Assembly: GCA_041649755.1 (NCBI GenBank) | Contig: JBAZMK010000001.1 | Span: forward strand, 62,001 to 126,000 | DNA: 64,000 nt | DNA from: JAGVXH01 sp041649755 | GTDB taxonomy: Archaea > Nanobdellota > Nanobdellia > Pacearchaeales > GW2011-AR1 | Reading direction: 5' to 3' | Shown: one piece after another, positions 46,575-55,622 of the stretch | Layout of the letters: the number at the start of each line of letters is the position of its first letter | How positions within the stretch are numbered: the stretch's first letter is position 1 | The notes under the pieces: generated by a model | The model's database searches: none | The model's input: only the letters and a program-made list of their open reading frames with translations | What the model was told of the DNA's origin: nothing | Program-made: the position numbers and the translations under genes

Positions 46575-49149
46575 AGGAATATGTAGTCTCTTTTCTTTTA
46601 ATTCTTTTCCATCTAAAGAAAAAAAGCAAGATTATCAAAAGAATAATAAACAGAAAATAGAGTGATTCACTCATGGGTTCTTCTTTGGGGATATTTTGTA
46701 TTTCTTCTTTTTTTGTTTTAGGTTCTACTCTAATCTTCTCATATATCCTTTCTAAAACTACAACCGCTTTTTCTAACTCAATCTTTTCTAACGCTACTTT
46801 TAAATCATAATATTCTATGGAACTTAGATTAACTTTCCTTTCTTCGCCGATGTTTAAAGTTAGATTAATTGGGGAGCTTTGAATTAAGATTCTCGCCTGA
46901 TTCTCGCCGATTTCAAGAACTCGGATGCTATGAGAATTATTATTGAGACTAAAAGAGAACGTTTCTCCTGTTTTTAGGCTTTTTTTTGTAATCTCTCCTT
47001 GCTTAATTTCTATTACAGGGGGTGCTCCTGAAGTTGTCCCGGTGCTTCTGCTTGAGCCTCCAGAACCAATATATGTTGAAGCGAGTGTTGTAAAACTTCC
47101 AGAATCATTTACACAATTTTCTGCCCTGTCACAAGAAGTAATAATATAATTATAGGTTGTTGAAGAAGAAAGACCAGTCAATGCAAATGAATGTGTAGTG
47201 TTATACTCTGAAAAACTGCCTCCGATATCCACAGAAGAATTCGCGGGCTCACTTGTTCCCCAAGTTATTACAGCCGAAGAGGAAGTTATACTCTCTTCAT
47301 TCAGAGAACTTATTTGTGGGGAAGTTGCATCAAAGATAATCGTATGGTTAGAAGTTGCAAAAGAGTAATTTCCTCCTTCGTTATAAGCTAAACAGTTCCA
47401 AGAATAATTGCCTTCTTCAGTAAAATTTGAGGTGAATATAGTTTGATTATCTGTACCAGAAATATTTTCAAAAGAAGATTTTATTTCATTACTCTCGTTA
47501 TTCCAAAGATAAAATGTGACATTCGTGAGATTATAATTTTCATAGGAGAATAATTGGCACGTGAAGTTAGTTTCATTATTTTTTGTGTATGTGTTATTTA
47601 ATGGTGAAGATAAATTTACTAAGATGCCTTTAGAGGTGAAAGTAAAGTTTGAAGAAGAAAAACCTAAGTTGTCCTTTTCATCGTAGACAAAACAATTCCA
47701 TTCGTAATCCCCTAAGGGGATATTGATTATATCAAAAGAAGTTTCATTCTGGGTTCCTGTCAAATTTTTTGTTTCATTGTAATAAAAACTGCTTTCATTC
47801 CATATTTTGAGAGTGATATTTTTTAACTGCCAGTCTGTTGCGTTGCAGGTAAAGGTTTTATTTCCAGATAAGTTTACTTCATTGTTTTCCGGGGAAACAA
47901 GGTATACCTCTGGCTGAATGTTATCTAAAAATAGTATTGCGGAGTATACGTCAATTCTTGATAGATTATTTGTTATAAAATTTATTGAGTATCCGGTTAA
48001 ATTAAGGGCTTCTAATATCTCGTTCTGTGTTTTTTCTGGTAGCAGACTTTTTATTAAACCTATTGAACCTGCAACTAGGGGGGTGGACATTGAAGTTCCG
48101 TCGGCAGAAGCATATCCATTATTTAGATAGGAGGAAGTTATATTTGAACCTGGGGCAGCGATATCCACCCAGCTTCCATAATTAGAGAAGTTACTCTTTA
48201 AGTCAGAAGCATTAGTTGCTCCGACAGAGAGTACATTATCATACGCTGCAGGATAAGTTAAGGTGTTGGTATTTTCATTTCCTGCCGCTGCAACCAAAAT
48301 TATCCCTGCATCGTAAGCGTCCTGTAATACTTCTTCTATTCCTGAAGAAGAGGATGTTGCTCCAAAACTCATAGAGATTATATCTGCTCCATTGTCTATT
48401 GAATAGTTAATTGCTTGGATAATAGATGGGGTTTGCAACGACCCCCTCCCTAAGATATCTCTGTACCCTGCTCTTAATACCATAATTTTACAATTCGGAC
48501 AAATCCCAGATATCCCTATAGAATTATTTGTTTTTGCTGCTGCAATCCCTGCACAATGAGTCCCGTGACCATACAAATCAATTGGATTACTATCTGTTTC
48601 ATTGCAATCTTCGTTTAAAGAAGAACACTCAGATTCGTCCTGAACGTCTACAAAATCGTAACCTATTATGTCATCTATATATCCATTTCCATCATCATCA
48701 TAGCCGTTAATAGTTTCGTCAGTGTTATTCCAAATGTTATCCTCTAAATCCGAATGGTTCCATTCAACTCCTGTATCAATAATTGCTATAACAACCGACT
48801 CATTTCCTTTTGTTAGGTTCCAACTCTCTTCGGAAGAGATTTTTTTAAGATGCCATTGAAGAGAATAATATTCATCATTAGGTGTCCAGAAAGTATGGTA
48901 AATATAATTGGGCTCTGCATAGAGTACATCTTCTCTTTTAGAGTATTCTTCTGCCTTTTCTTTTATATCTAAAACTTCCAAGTTTTTTATTTTACTCTCG
49001 GTTTTAATTGATGGGGCATCAAGTTTACGCACTTCTAAAGAGCCGTTTTTGTATTTGACGAATATTTCATTAGGAACATACTCCCCACTTCCATAAACAA
49101 AGCTACAAAATAAAATCCCAAAAAAGAAAATAATCAAAACTTTATTCAT
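46528..49149 (-). CDS. secreted subtilisin-like serine protease with transmembrane anchor
   Basis: 873 residues from ATG 49149. Signal peptide MNKVLIIFFFGILFCSFVYG. A propeptide-like part precedes the S8 peptidase with D in AIIDTGVEWNHSD (about residue 120), H in GHGTHCAGIAAA (about 190) and S in GTSMSTPLVAG (about 350). N-linked sequon-rich Ig-like modules (two about 80-residue repeats ending NHTIIFD), a fibronectin-like domain (ALTGLSSSTTYNYII), then a transmembrane helix and a basic tail. Extracellular protein degradation is likely. Confidence 0.9.
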   Translation of the reverse strand: MNKVLIIFFFGILFCSFVYGSGEYVPNEIFVKYKNGSLEVRKLDAPSIKTESKIKNLEVLDIKEKAEEYSKREDVLYAEPNYIYHTFWTPNDEYYSLQWHLKKISSEESWNLTKGNESVVIAIIDTGVEWNHSDLEDNIWNNTDETINGYDDDGNGYIDDIIGYDFVDVQDESECSSLNEDCNETDSNPIDLYGHGTHCAGIAAAKTNNSIGISGICPNCKIMVLRAGYRDILGRGSLQTPSIIQAINYSIDNGADIISMSFGATSSSSGIEEVLQDAYDAGIILVAAAGNENTNTLTYPAAYDNVLSVGATNASDLKSNFSNYGSWVDIAAPGSNITSSYLNNGYASADGTSMSTPLVAGSIGLIKSLLPEKTQNEILEALNLTGYSINFITNNLSRIDVYSAILFLDNIQPEVYLVSPENNEVNLSGNKTFTCNATDWQLKNITLKIWNESSFYYNETKNLTGTQNETSFDIINIPLGDYEWNCFVYDEKDNLGFSSSNFTFTSKGILVNLSSPLNNTYTKNNETNFTCQLFSYENYNLTNVTFYLWNNESNEIKSSFENISGTDNQTIFTSNFTEEGNYSWNCLAYNEGGNYSFATSNHTIIFDATSPQISSLNEESITSSSAVITWGTSEPANSSVDIGGSFSEYNTTHSFALTGLSSSTTYNYIITSCDRAENCVNDSGSFTTLASTYIGSGGSSRSTGTTSGAPPVIEIKQGEITKKSLKTGETFSFSLNNNSHSIRVLEIGENQARILIQSSPINLTLNIGEERKVNLSSIEYYDLKVALEKIELEKAVVVLERIYEKIRVEPKTKKEEIQNIPKEEPMSESLYFLFIILLIILLFFFRWKRIKRKETTYSYGKSKKVKAKTLSKR

Positions 49150-49570
49150 TCCAGACAACCCCACATTTTCCGTCGATGAAATCGCAGTAGCCAGCCCCAC
49201 AATCCATTGTTCCGGCGCGACATTCCATTGTACAGAAAATATCTGAGCAGTTTGGAGCTAAATCTTTTTGAACACAGGAAGTTGCGTGACAGCACTGTGC
49301 AGGTACACATTCTATTTCGCTATCAAGTTCGCATTCCCTTTTAAAAAAAGCCCACTCTTCACATTCTTCTCCTGACGAAGAGACACAATAACCAACCTGT
49401 CCTTCTTCTTTTTCACGAATTTCTAATTCATGCCCTCGAGATATACAATATTCTGACGCAGGGTTAGCTATTTGATTAGCCGAGTTTTTTAAATCAAAAA
49501 TAAATAAACTAATTCCTGTTAAAATTAGCGCCCCTAATGCTATTGCTAAAACCAATATCTTTTTGTTCAT
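49142..49570 (-). CDS. DUF333-containing exported protein
   Basis: 142 residues. N-terminal membrane anchor or signal (LVLAIALGALILTGISLF), then ANPASEYCISRGHELEIREKEEGQVGYC and EECEEWAFFKREC, cited here by the two ends ANPASEYC and EEWAFFKREC, which match DUF333 (putative hemolysin). A second Cys-rich half follows (CVPAQCCHATSC, CRAGTMDCGAGYC). Its last bases overlap the subtilase start, so the two are coupled. Confidence 0.8.
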   Translation of the reverse strand: MNKKILVLAIALGALILTGISLFIFDLKNSANQIANPASEYCISRGHELEIREKEEGQVGYCVSSSGEECEEWAFFKRECELDSEIECVPAQCCHATSCVQKDLAPNCSDIFCTMECRAGTMDCGAGYCDFIDGKCGVVWNE

Positions 49571-49618
49571 TGAAGGTTAACATATTTAAAGGTTAAAAAT
49601 ATTGCTATTTAAAGAGAC

Positions 49619-50950
49619 ATGGTAAAAATTCACACGGTCGGCGGTTTCTCGGAAGTTGGAAAAAATATGGTAGTCGTTGAACTAGAAGAAGACGCTTTTA
49701 TTTTTGACGAGGGGTTTTTTCTGCCCGCGATAGTCTCTGTGCAGGAAAGAGACAAGATAATGACTGAAAAAAGGCTTCGTTCGGTTAGTGCAATTCCTAA
49801 TGATTCTTCAATCAACAAGATTCGCCATAAGATACGGGCTCAATTTATTGGTCACGCACACCTTGACCATGTTGGAGCAGTTCCATTTATGTCAGACAAG
49901 TATGATGCGCCAATATTTGCTACACCATTTACGGCTCAGGTGCTTGGGTCTTTATTAGCAGACAGCGATATAGTTCTAAGGAATAAGATTTATGAAATAA
50001 AACCTAATACTGCTTTTTATATTCAGGGAAAGAACAGAAAATATAGGGTGGATTTTATAAATATAACCCACTCTACTCTTCAGACGGCAATGATTGCGAT
50101 ACAGACTCCTAAAGGGAGTATCCTTTATGCTAATGACTTTAAACTTGACGAGACACCTATTTTAGGGTTAAAACCTAATTATAAAAGACTCAGAGAAATT
50201 GCCAATGAAGGAGTTTTGGCTTTCATTGTTGACTCTCTTTATTCTGGTTCTGAGAGAAAAACACCTTCTGAAAAAATCGCCCGAGCCCTTTTGCAGGAAG
50301 TACTAACGCCCTTAAAAAATAAAAAAGATGGAATAATTGTGACTACATTTTCTTCTCACATCGCCCGTTTAAAAAGTATTATAGATTTTGGAAAACAATT
50401 AGACAGGCAGGTTGTTTTTTTAGGAAGAAGTCTGGATAAATATTCTAATGCCGCAAAAAATGCCGGGCTTGCACCTTTTTTAAATGATGTTAAAATTTCC
50501 AAGTACAGAAGGCAAGTTGAAAAGACTTTAAAAGATGTTGAAAGGAGAAGAAAAGATTTTCTTGTTGTATGCACAGGACATCAGGGTGAGCCTGGTTCTA
50601 TTCTTGAAAGGCTCTCAAGAAATCAGCTTCCTTTCAGGATTGGAAGAAATGACAATATTGTTTTTTCTTCAAGTGTTATCCCGACAGAAGTTAACCGAGA
50701 GCAGTTTGCTAAGATGGAAGCAAAAATTAAAAAAAGCAAACCGAGAATTTTCAGGGACGCTCATGTTTCAGGACACGCCGGAAGAGAAGACCTTAGAGAT
50801 ATTATGCAATTAATTTCACCTCAAAATGTAATTCCTTCACACGGAGGTCTTGACAAAACTAAACCCATGGCTAACCTTGTAAAAGAACTCGGATATCACT
50901 TAGGTAAGCAGTGTCACTTAATGCAGGATGGAGGTGTGCTAAAGTTATGA
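49619..50950 (+). CDS. ribonuclease J (beta-CASP metallo-beta-lactamase RNase)
   Basis: 443 residues. MBL motif GHAHLDHVGAVPF (HxHxDH), a beta-CASP domain (GIIVTTFSSHIARLKSI, CTGHQGEPGSIL), and the late IPSHGG motif. Archaeal aRNase J is a 5' to 3' exonuclease for RNA decay and rRNA maturation. Full archaeal length, lacking the bacterial C-terminal domain. Divergent from the DUF333 gene with 48 nt between starts. Confidence 0.94.
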   Translation: MVKIHTVGGFSEVGKNMVVVELEEDAFIFDEGFFLPAIVSVQERDKIMTEKRLRSVSAIPNDSSINKIRHKIRAQFIGHAHLDHVGAVPFMSDKYDAPIFATPFTAQVLGSLLADSDIVLRNKIYEIKPNTAFYIQGKNRKYRVDFINITHSTLQTAMIAIQTPKGSILYANDFKLDETPILGLKPNYKRLREIANEGVLAFIVDSLYSGSERKTPSEKIARALLQEVLTPLKNKKDGIIVTTFSSHIARLKSIIDFGKQLDRQVVFLGRSLDKYSNAAKNAGLAPFLNDVKISKYRRQVEKTLKDVERRRKDFLVVCTGHQGEPGSILERLSRNQLPFRIGRNDNIVFSSSVIPTEVNREQFAKMEAKIKKSKPRIFRDAHVSGHAGREDLRDIMQLISPQNVIPSHGGLDKTKPMANLVKELGYHLGKQCHLMQDGGVLKL

Positions 50951-51312
50951 TGGAAGAAGTAGATTTTAGCGGAGCTATAAAGAATGGTCTGGAAAGAGGG
51001 GGGTCTTTGGAGGAGATAAAGGATTCTTTAATTAATTCGGGTTATGAACGTGAACAGGTGAATCGTGCTATTCAAGGAATAAACCTTAATTCTTTGGGAT
51101 ACATTAAAAAGTCTCCTTCTAATGAAGATTCAGGATTTGATTATCCTCCGCAAAAATTTCCTCCTCTTACAGGAAATATTCTTGTCAAACCTAAAAAAGC
51201 TCCTAAACGGAGTAAAATTGCAATAATTATTCTGATTTTACTGATTATCGGGGGGGTTTTAGCATTCGTATTTAAAGATTTTTTATTGGACTTTATAAAT
51301 GATTTGTTATAG
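50947..51312 (+). CDS. small membrane protein with helical N-terminal motif
   Basis: 121 residues from ATG 50947, which overlaps the RNase J stop (ATGA). The N-terminal helical motif IKNGLERGGSLEEIKDSLI with INSGYEREQVNRAIQG resembles the small domain at the end of the protein at 2372. A linker and a C-terminal transmembrane helix follow (IAIIILILLIIGGVLAFVF). Function unknown. Confidence 0.65.
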   Translation: MMEEVDFSGAIKNGLERGGSLEEIKDSLINSGYEREQVNRAIQGINLNSLGYIKKSPSNEDSGFDYPPQKFPPLTGNILVKPKKAPKRSKIAIIILILLIIGGVLAFVFKDFLLDFINDLL

Positions 51313-51313
51313 T

Positions 51314-51862
51314 ATGGCAGAAATTTATTCTCCTTCAGAAGACTCTTACTTCTTTTCTGAATTTCTTAAAGATTGGTTAAAAAAATATAAAAATAAAAGT
51401 TTTAGTTATCTTGATATGGGGACTGGGAGTGGGATTTTGTCTGAAGTTGTTTCAAAGTTTACCGAAAAGAAGAATATTTTGGCGGTTGATATTAATCCTT
51501 CGGCTGTGAAATTTGTCAGAAATAAAGGGTTTAATTCTATTAAGTCTAATCTTTTTGAGAAAGTTGGGGGAAAATTTGATTTAGTTACATTTAACGCACC
51601 TTATTTGCCAGAAGATTATAGAGAACCTAAAAGTTCTCGTGTTGCTACAACAGGAGGTAAAAAAGGCGACGAAATATCTTTAGAATTTTTAAAACAGGTT
51701 AAAAATCACCTTAATAAAAATGGAAGAGCTTTTTTGCTCATTTCATCACTCACCCCAATGAATAGAATAAAAAAATTCAACGGGAAAATTGTTGCAAGGA
51801 AAAAATTATTTATGGAGGGCCTGTTGCTCATTGAGTTTTCTATTCCTTATTCTTTTAAATAA
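51314..51862 (+). CDS. HemK/Mtq2-like protein methyltransferase
   Basis: 182 residues from ATG 51314. SAM motif LDMGTGSGIL, VDINPSAVKF, and NAPYLPED, where the family's NPPY reads NAPY. The short form with YSPSEDSYFF at the N-terminus is that of archaeal and eukaryotic Mtq2, which methylates the Gln of the release factor GGQ motif. An N-for-P change in the substrate loop may alter specificity. The stop lies 57 nt inside the convergent glycosyltransferase gene. Confidence 0.82.
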   Translation: MAEIYSPSEDSYFFSEFLKDWLKKYKNKSFSYLDMGTGSGILSEVVSKFTEKKNILAVDINPSAVKFVRNKGFNSIKSNLFEKVGGKFDLVTFNAPYLPEDYREPKSSRVATTGGKKGDEISLEFLKQVKNHLNKNGRAFLLISSLTPMNRIKKFNGKIVARKKLFMEGLLLIEFSIPYSFK

Positions 51863-53239
51863 TTTAAGATTCTGACCAAAAATTTCATCCCAAGTCATTG
51901 TTTTTCCTTTTTCCCGGGCGTTATCCCTATGAAGCTGGAGAGTTTCAGGGTCTTGGACGTATTTTACCATACAATTAGCTAATTGTTCTATTGTCTGAGA
52001 ACCCTTGTCACAATCTACAAGCAATCCTCTCGCATTTGGGTCTTTCATTCCGATAATTTCTCCTTCTGAGGGCATTTTTAAATTTAAAATGTCTTCAATT
52101 GAACCTGAGTTCCCCGGAGAAAGCACTTCACAGGCGTGCCAAAATTTAGAAGAGATAGGCGCTCTGCCATGACCTATTGCTTCAACGATTTGACCACTAG
52201 AGATTTGTTCGACGCCCTTATACGCAAAGACAGGAACGTCTCCTCCTGCAAAGGTTCCTGAATACTCTTCTTCACTTAATGGTCTATAAGCAAACATAAT
52301 CCCATGGGAATTTTCTCTTGTTTTTCTTCCTATATTTCTTAAGAAAGAGATTTCATTAAAGGGGTCTTCTGGGTTTAATAATAATCTTGAATTCAATAAG
52401 GCTCCTCTACTTTGTTCAACAAATTCCTCAAAGGAGGGGTTTCTTTCAAAGTCAGGGTGACTTTTACCTCGGATAATTAGCCTTGTTCTCGCTTTGGAGC
52501 CTTGTTGAGTTAATTCATCGACCATCTTACGATAAGCAGGAACAGTATAATCAAAGATTCCTTTCCCCGAGGAAATCAGACCAGGTAGAACAAAAGTGAA
52601 AACATCTTTATCAATAGACCAGCTCTCTTTTATTTCTGCACATTCTTCAGTGGTGTAGGAATCCATCCTAACCCCATGTTCAATATGTTCTATGAGGTTT
52701 TCATCAATATCCAGAGAGTATACATCTGAAGAGAGTATTCTTTTTCCGAGAGAGGAAAGAACTATTGTTGCGTCACTTTTCTCAACGAGACCTCTTGTAA
52801 CTTCTTTTAAATGAGGGGTTGGATTAGATAAAATTGTGTGAAGGGTTGTCACAATATATAATAAACCTTTTTTAAATGCAGGAGTTTCTCTTAAAGTGTC
52901 TAAAAAAGGACCATAATTATTCTCTGTTGCCCAATTTCTTCCTCCCAATCCAAATTCATGATTTATATCTACAACTGTAGGAATCCTGCCTCGGCTATTC
53001 TTTTCTAAAGCTCTCTGACCTATATCCTTTGCTGCAGTTATCCAAGAGTTTTTATCTTCCTGACGAATAACAAGGTCTACTAAAGAGTCATAAGAGTGAT
53101 GCCCATCAATCGCCGCAACATTTATAGAACCAATTTCTGAGGTATACCTTTGTGTACCTTTAAGTTTATTCTCTGCATATGTTCCAATCCCACATAATCT
53201 TGGGGGAAAACTGCTAACAACCCTAACATTATATTTCAT
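51806..53239 (-). CDS. GT4-type glycosyltransferase
   Basis: 477 residues. Opening VRVVSSFPPRLCGIGTYAENK with a donor-site loop, TTLHTILSNPTPHLKEV, and FTFVLPGLISSGKGIFDY and GGDVPVFAYKGVEQISSGQ in the second Rossmann half. Likely retaining family. Pairs with the six-hairpin protein just upstream (2-nt gap). In bacteria such pairs occur with mannan/mannooligosaccharide loci, so a beta-mannan or related glycan is possible but unproven. Confidence 0.8.
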   Translation of the reverse strand: MKYNVRVVSSFPPRLCGIGTYAENKLKGTQRYTSEIGSINVAAIDGHHSYDSLVDLVIRQEDKNSWITAAKDIGQRALEKNSRGRIPTVVDINHEFGLGGRNWATENNYGPFLDTLRETPAFKKGLLYIVTTLHTILSNPTPHLKEVTRGLVEKSDATIVLSSLGKRILSSDVYSLDIDENLIEHIEHGVRMDSYTTEECAEIKESWSIDKDVFTFVLPGLISSGKGIFDYTVPAYRKMVDELTQQGSKARTRLIIRGKSHPDFERNPSFEEFVEQSRGALLNSRLLLNPEDPFNEISFLRNIGRKTRENSHGIMFAYRPLSEEEYSGTFAGGDVPVFAYKGVEQISSGQIVEAIGHGRAPISSKFWHACEVLSPGNSGSIEDILNLKMPSEGEIIGMKDPNARGLLVDCDKGSQTIEQLANCMVKYVQDPETLQLHRDNAREKGKTMTWDEIFGQNLKLFKRIRNRKLNEQQALHK

Positions 53240-53241
53240 TT

Positions 53242-54321
53242 TTAAGGTGACAAACAGACACTTTTAAACTTTTCTACAGGTATACAGCTTAATGCGAGAC
53301 CATAAGAAAGCAAAGATTCTGCCCCACAATTTTTATTTACCGAATCTGGACCGGTTATAGCATCGTATACCGCACCACTTTCTTTTATCATTCTCATTTT
53401 AGCAGAGTTTTTACCTAAAAACCAATTAAAAGCATAATTCATATAGTTAAGATATCTTTTATCTCCAGTGTTTAAATAAGCATCTCTACACGCTTCAACC
53501 ATGACTCCCGCTTCAATTGTTTGTTCGTCGTAAACCGCCCTTTCAAAACCTTTTCTAAACCATTGCGTTTCAGTAGGATTTGTCGCAGGATTCCCATTTC
53601 CAACTGCGTGGAATACGCCTTCAAAGTCAAAAAGATTCTGAATGAGAAAATCTAATGACAGAAGCCCCATTTTTTTATATTCTTCTAAACCCAACTTTTT
53701 TCCCAGAAGGATCATTGACTGAGGAATTCTTGCTACACAGTAAGTATACTCGTTACCAAATCCTTTCCAATCCTCTGTTGAGTTATCCATAAATCTTCTT
53801 TCAAGTTCTTTTCCTACCCTGTTAGCAAGAAGTCTAATCTTGGACTGCCCTTTTTCAGAGGTATACTTTGAGAGTGCAATCCCTAGTAAAGCAAGACCCA
53901 TAGGATGGTCAACCGCTTCGGTATTTTGAAGAGAGTTTAAAAAAAAGTTTCTTGCAGAATCTCTGTCAGAATAAGTTGAATGAGAATACTCTGTTAAAGC
54001 CCACAATACCCTGCCGTAACAATCCTGCAAAGAAGAGGGATTATCTCTTACGCCCCTCTTTCCAAACTCTCCATTCAACATACGATAGTTTTCAAACCAT
54101 CCATCAGCTCTCTTTGATTCGTACAGATTCCTGATAAAAATGTCTGAAAGGACTGGCACCTTAGTTCTGTTTGAGACTCTGGACAAGAATATTTCTGCTC
54201 TTGCGGTGTCATCAATGCTGAATGGAACAGAAAAATCCTTTTTTTCTCCCTTAGAATGCTGAGCTACCCCATATTTTGAAGTTGTTTCTTTCAGCCGTTT
54301 GATTACTTTTTCTATTGTCAT
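53242..54321 (-). CDS. six-hairpin glycosidase-like protein
   Basis: 359 residues from ATG 54321; a GTG at 54336 is too close to the TATA box (about 54345-54355). Helical repeats typical of an (alpha/alpha)6 barrel (DGWFENYRMLNGEFGKR, LQDCYGRVLWALTEY, HPMGLALLGIAL, AGVMVEACRDAYLNTGD, given as segments). Catalytic residues cannot be named with confidence. No signal peptide, so cytoplasmic. Operon with the glycosyltransferase; both probably act on one glycan. Confidence 0.72.
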   Translation of the reverse strand: MTIEKVIKRLKETTSKYGVAQHSKGEKKDFSVPFSIDDTARAEIFLSRVSNRTKVPVLSDIFIRNLYESKRADGWFENYRMLNGEFGKRGVRDNPSSLQDCYGRVLWALTEYSHSTYSDRDSARNFFLNSLQNTEAVDHPMGLALLGIALSKYTSEKGQSKIRLLANRVGKELERRFMDNSTEDWKGFGNEYTYCVARIPQSMILLGKKLGLEEYKKMGLLSLDFLIQNLFDFEGVFHAVGNGNPATNPTETQWFRKGFERAVYDEQTIEAGVMVEACRDAYLNTGDKRYLNYMNYAFNWFLGKNSAKMRMIKESGAVYDAITGPDSVNKNCGAESLLSYGLALSCIPVEKFKSVCLSP

Positions 54322-54431
54322 TATGAAAGGGGTCACCTCTCACAATAGAGATTATAAACAAAGGGTGCTTTTAAATCTATTCAAAACTCTACCATAATTA
54401 TCTTTATATATGATTACTAAATTTAAGGGTT

Positions 54432-55622
54432 ATGGTAAAATTTGCTCATTTAGCGGACTGCCATCTTGGGGGGTGGAGACAAGAGGAACTTATGACTCTG
54501 AATTTCAGGTCTTTCCAAAAGATAATGGAAATTTGTATTGAAGAAAAGGTAGATTTTATACTTATTTCGGGGGATTTGTTTGATTCGGCGTACCCTTCAA
54601 TAGAAATTTTAAAGGAAACTTTTGCGGAGTTTAAAAAAATTAGAGACGCGGGAATTCCAGTCTATCTAATTGCAGGCAGTCATGACTTTTCTGCTTCTGG
54701 AAAGACCTTTCTTGATGTTTTAGAAAAAGCGGGTTTTTGTAAAAATGTAGAGAAATTTGAGGTTCAAGAAGACGGGAAGATAAAACTCTTGCCTTCTTTT
54801 TATGAAGATATTGCGATTTATGGTTATTCGGGAAGAAAATCTGGGCTTGAAGTAGATTTTTTAAAAAAGGTTTTTCTTGATTCTATTCATCCTTTTACTA
54901 TTTTTATGATTCACACAACAATTCACGATATTGTCGGAAATCTTCCTGTGGACTATGTTGAGAGAAGAGACCTTCCCCTAGCGGACTACTATGCTATGGG
55001 TCATATCCATCAGGTTTTTGAGATTAGAGAGAAAAATTCTGTGTTTGTTTATCCTGGACCTGCATTTCCCAATAACTTTCAGGAATTGGCAGACTTAAAA
55101 TGCGGAAGTTTTCAAATTGTTGAGGTTAATGGAAAAGTAAAAACGAGAAGCATAAAGATCCCCCTTAAAGAAGTGGCTTATCTTGAAATAGAAATTCAAA
55201 ACGGGCTGACCGCAACAGAGAAAATTATTGCTGAGATTGATAAATTAAACCTCCGAGATAAAATATTTTTATTAAAAATCTATGGAACTCTTAGTGAAGG
55301 AAAGACGGGCGACATACATTTTAATGAGATAGAGGAATTTGTTAAGAAGAAGGAAGCGTACTCTTTTTTAAGGAATATATCTTCTATAAAAATAAAAGAA
55401 GCCGATTTTGAAATATCCCCTGAACATGAAAATGTTGAGGATTTAGAGAAAAAGATTGTTAGGGAATATTCTTCTAAAAATCCCGGGGATTTTAATAAAT
55501 ATTTACCCCGCTTGTTAGAGGCTCTGGCTATTGAAAAAAAAGAAGACGAGAAATCTGTAATTTTTGAGGAAAGATTATACTCTGAATTAAAAGACGTCCT
55601 CGACCTCGCAAAAGTTCTATGA
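54432..55622 (+). CDS. mre11: Mre11 nuclease
   Basis: 396 residues. Calcineurin-type metallophosphoesterase: HLADCHLGGW, ISGDLFDSAYPS, AGSHDFSASGKT (usual GNHD reads GSHD), HTTIHD, and MGHIHQVFEI. Mn-dependent nuclease that works with Rad50 in double-strand break resection. Overlaps rad50 (ATGA). The Asn to Ser change in the metal-ligand motif is notable and seen directly. HerA/NurA genes usual next to archaeal Mre11-Rad50 are absent; rpoL follows. Confidence 0.93.
   Translation: MVKFAHLADCHLGGWRQEELMTLNFRSFQKIMEICIEEKVDFILISGDLFDSAYPSIEILKETFAEFKKIRDAGIPVYLIAGSHDFSASGKTFLDVLEKAGFCKNVEKFEVQEDGKIKLLPSFYEDIAIYGYSGRKSGLEVDFLKKVFLDSIHPFTIFMIHTTIHDIVGNLPVDYVERRDLPLADYYAMGHIHQVFEIREKNSVFVYPGPAFPNNFQELADLKCGSFQIVEVNGKVKTRSIKIPLKEVAYLEIEIQNGLTATEKIIAEIDKLNLRDKIFLLKIYGTLSEGKTGDIHFNEIEEFVKKKEAYSFLRNISSIKIKEADFEISPEHENVEDLEKKIVREYSSKNPGDFNKYLPRLLEALAIEKKEDEKSVIFEERLYSELKDVLDLAKVL

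Noticed and set aside
49149..49200. Longer subtilase start at 49200
   Set aside because: The 17 extra residues lie inside the upstream gene and before a good signal peptide at ATG 49149.
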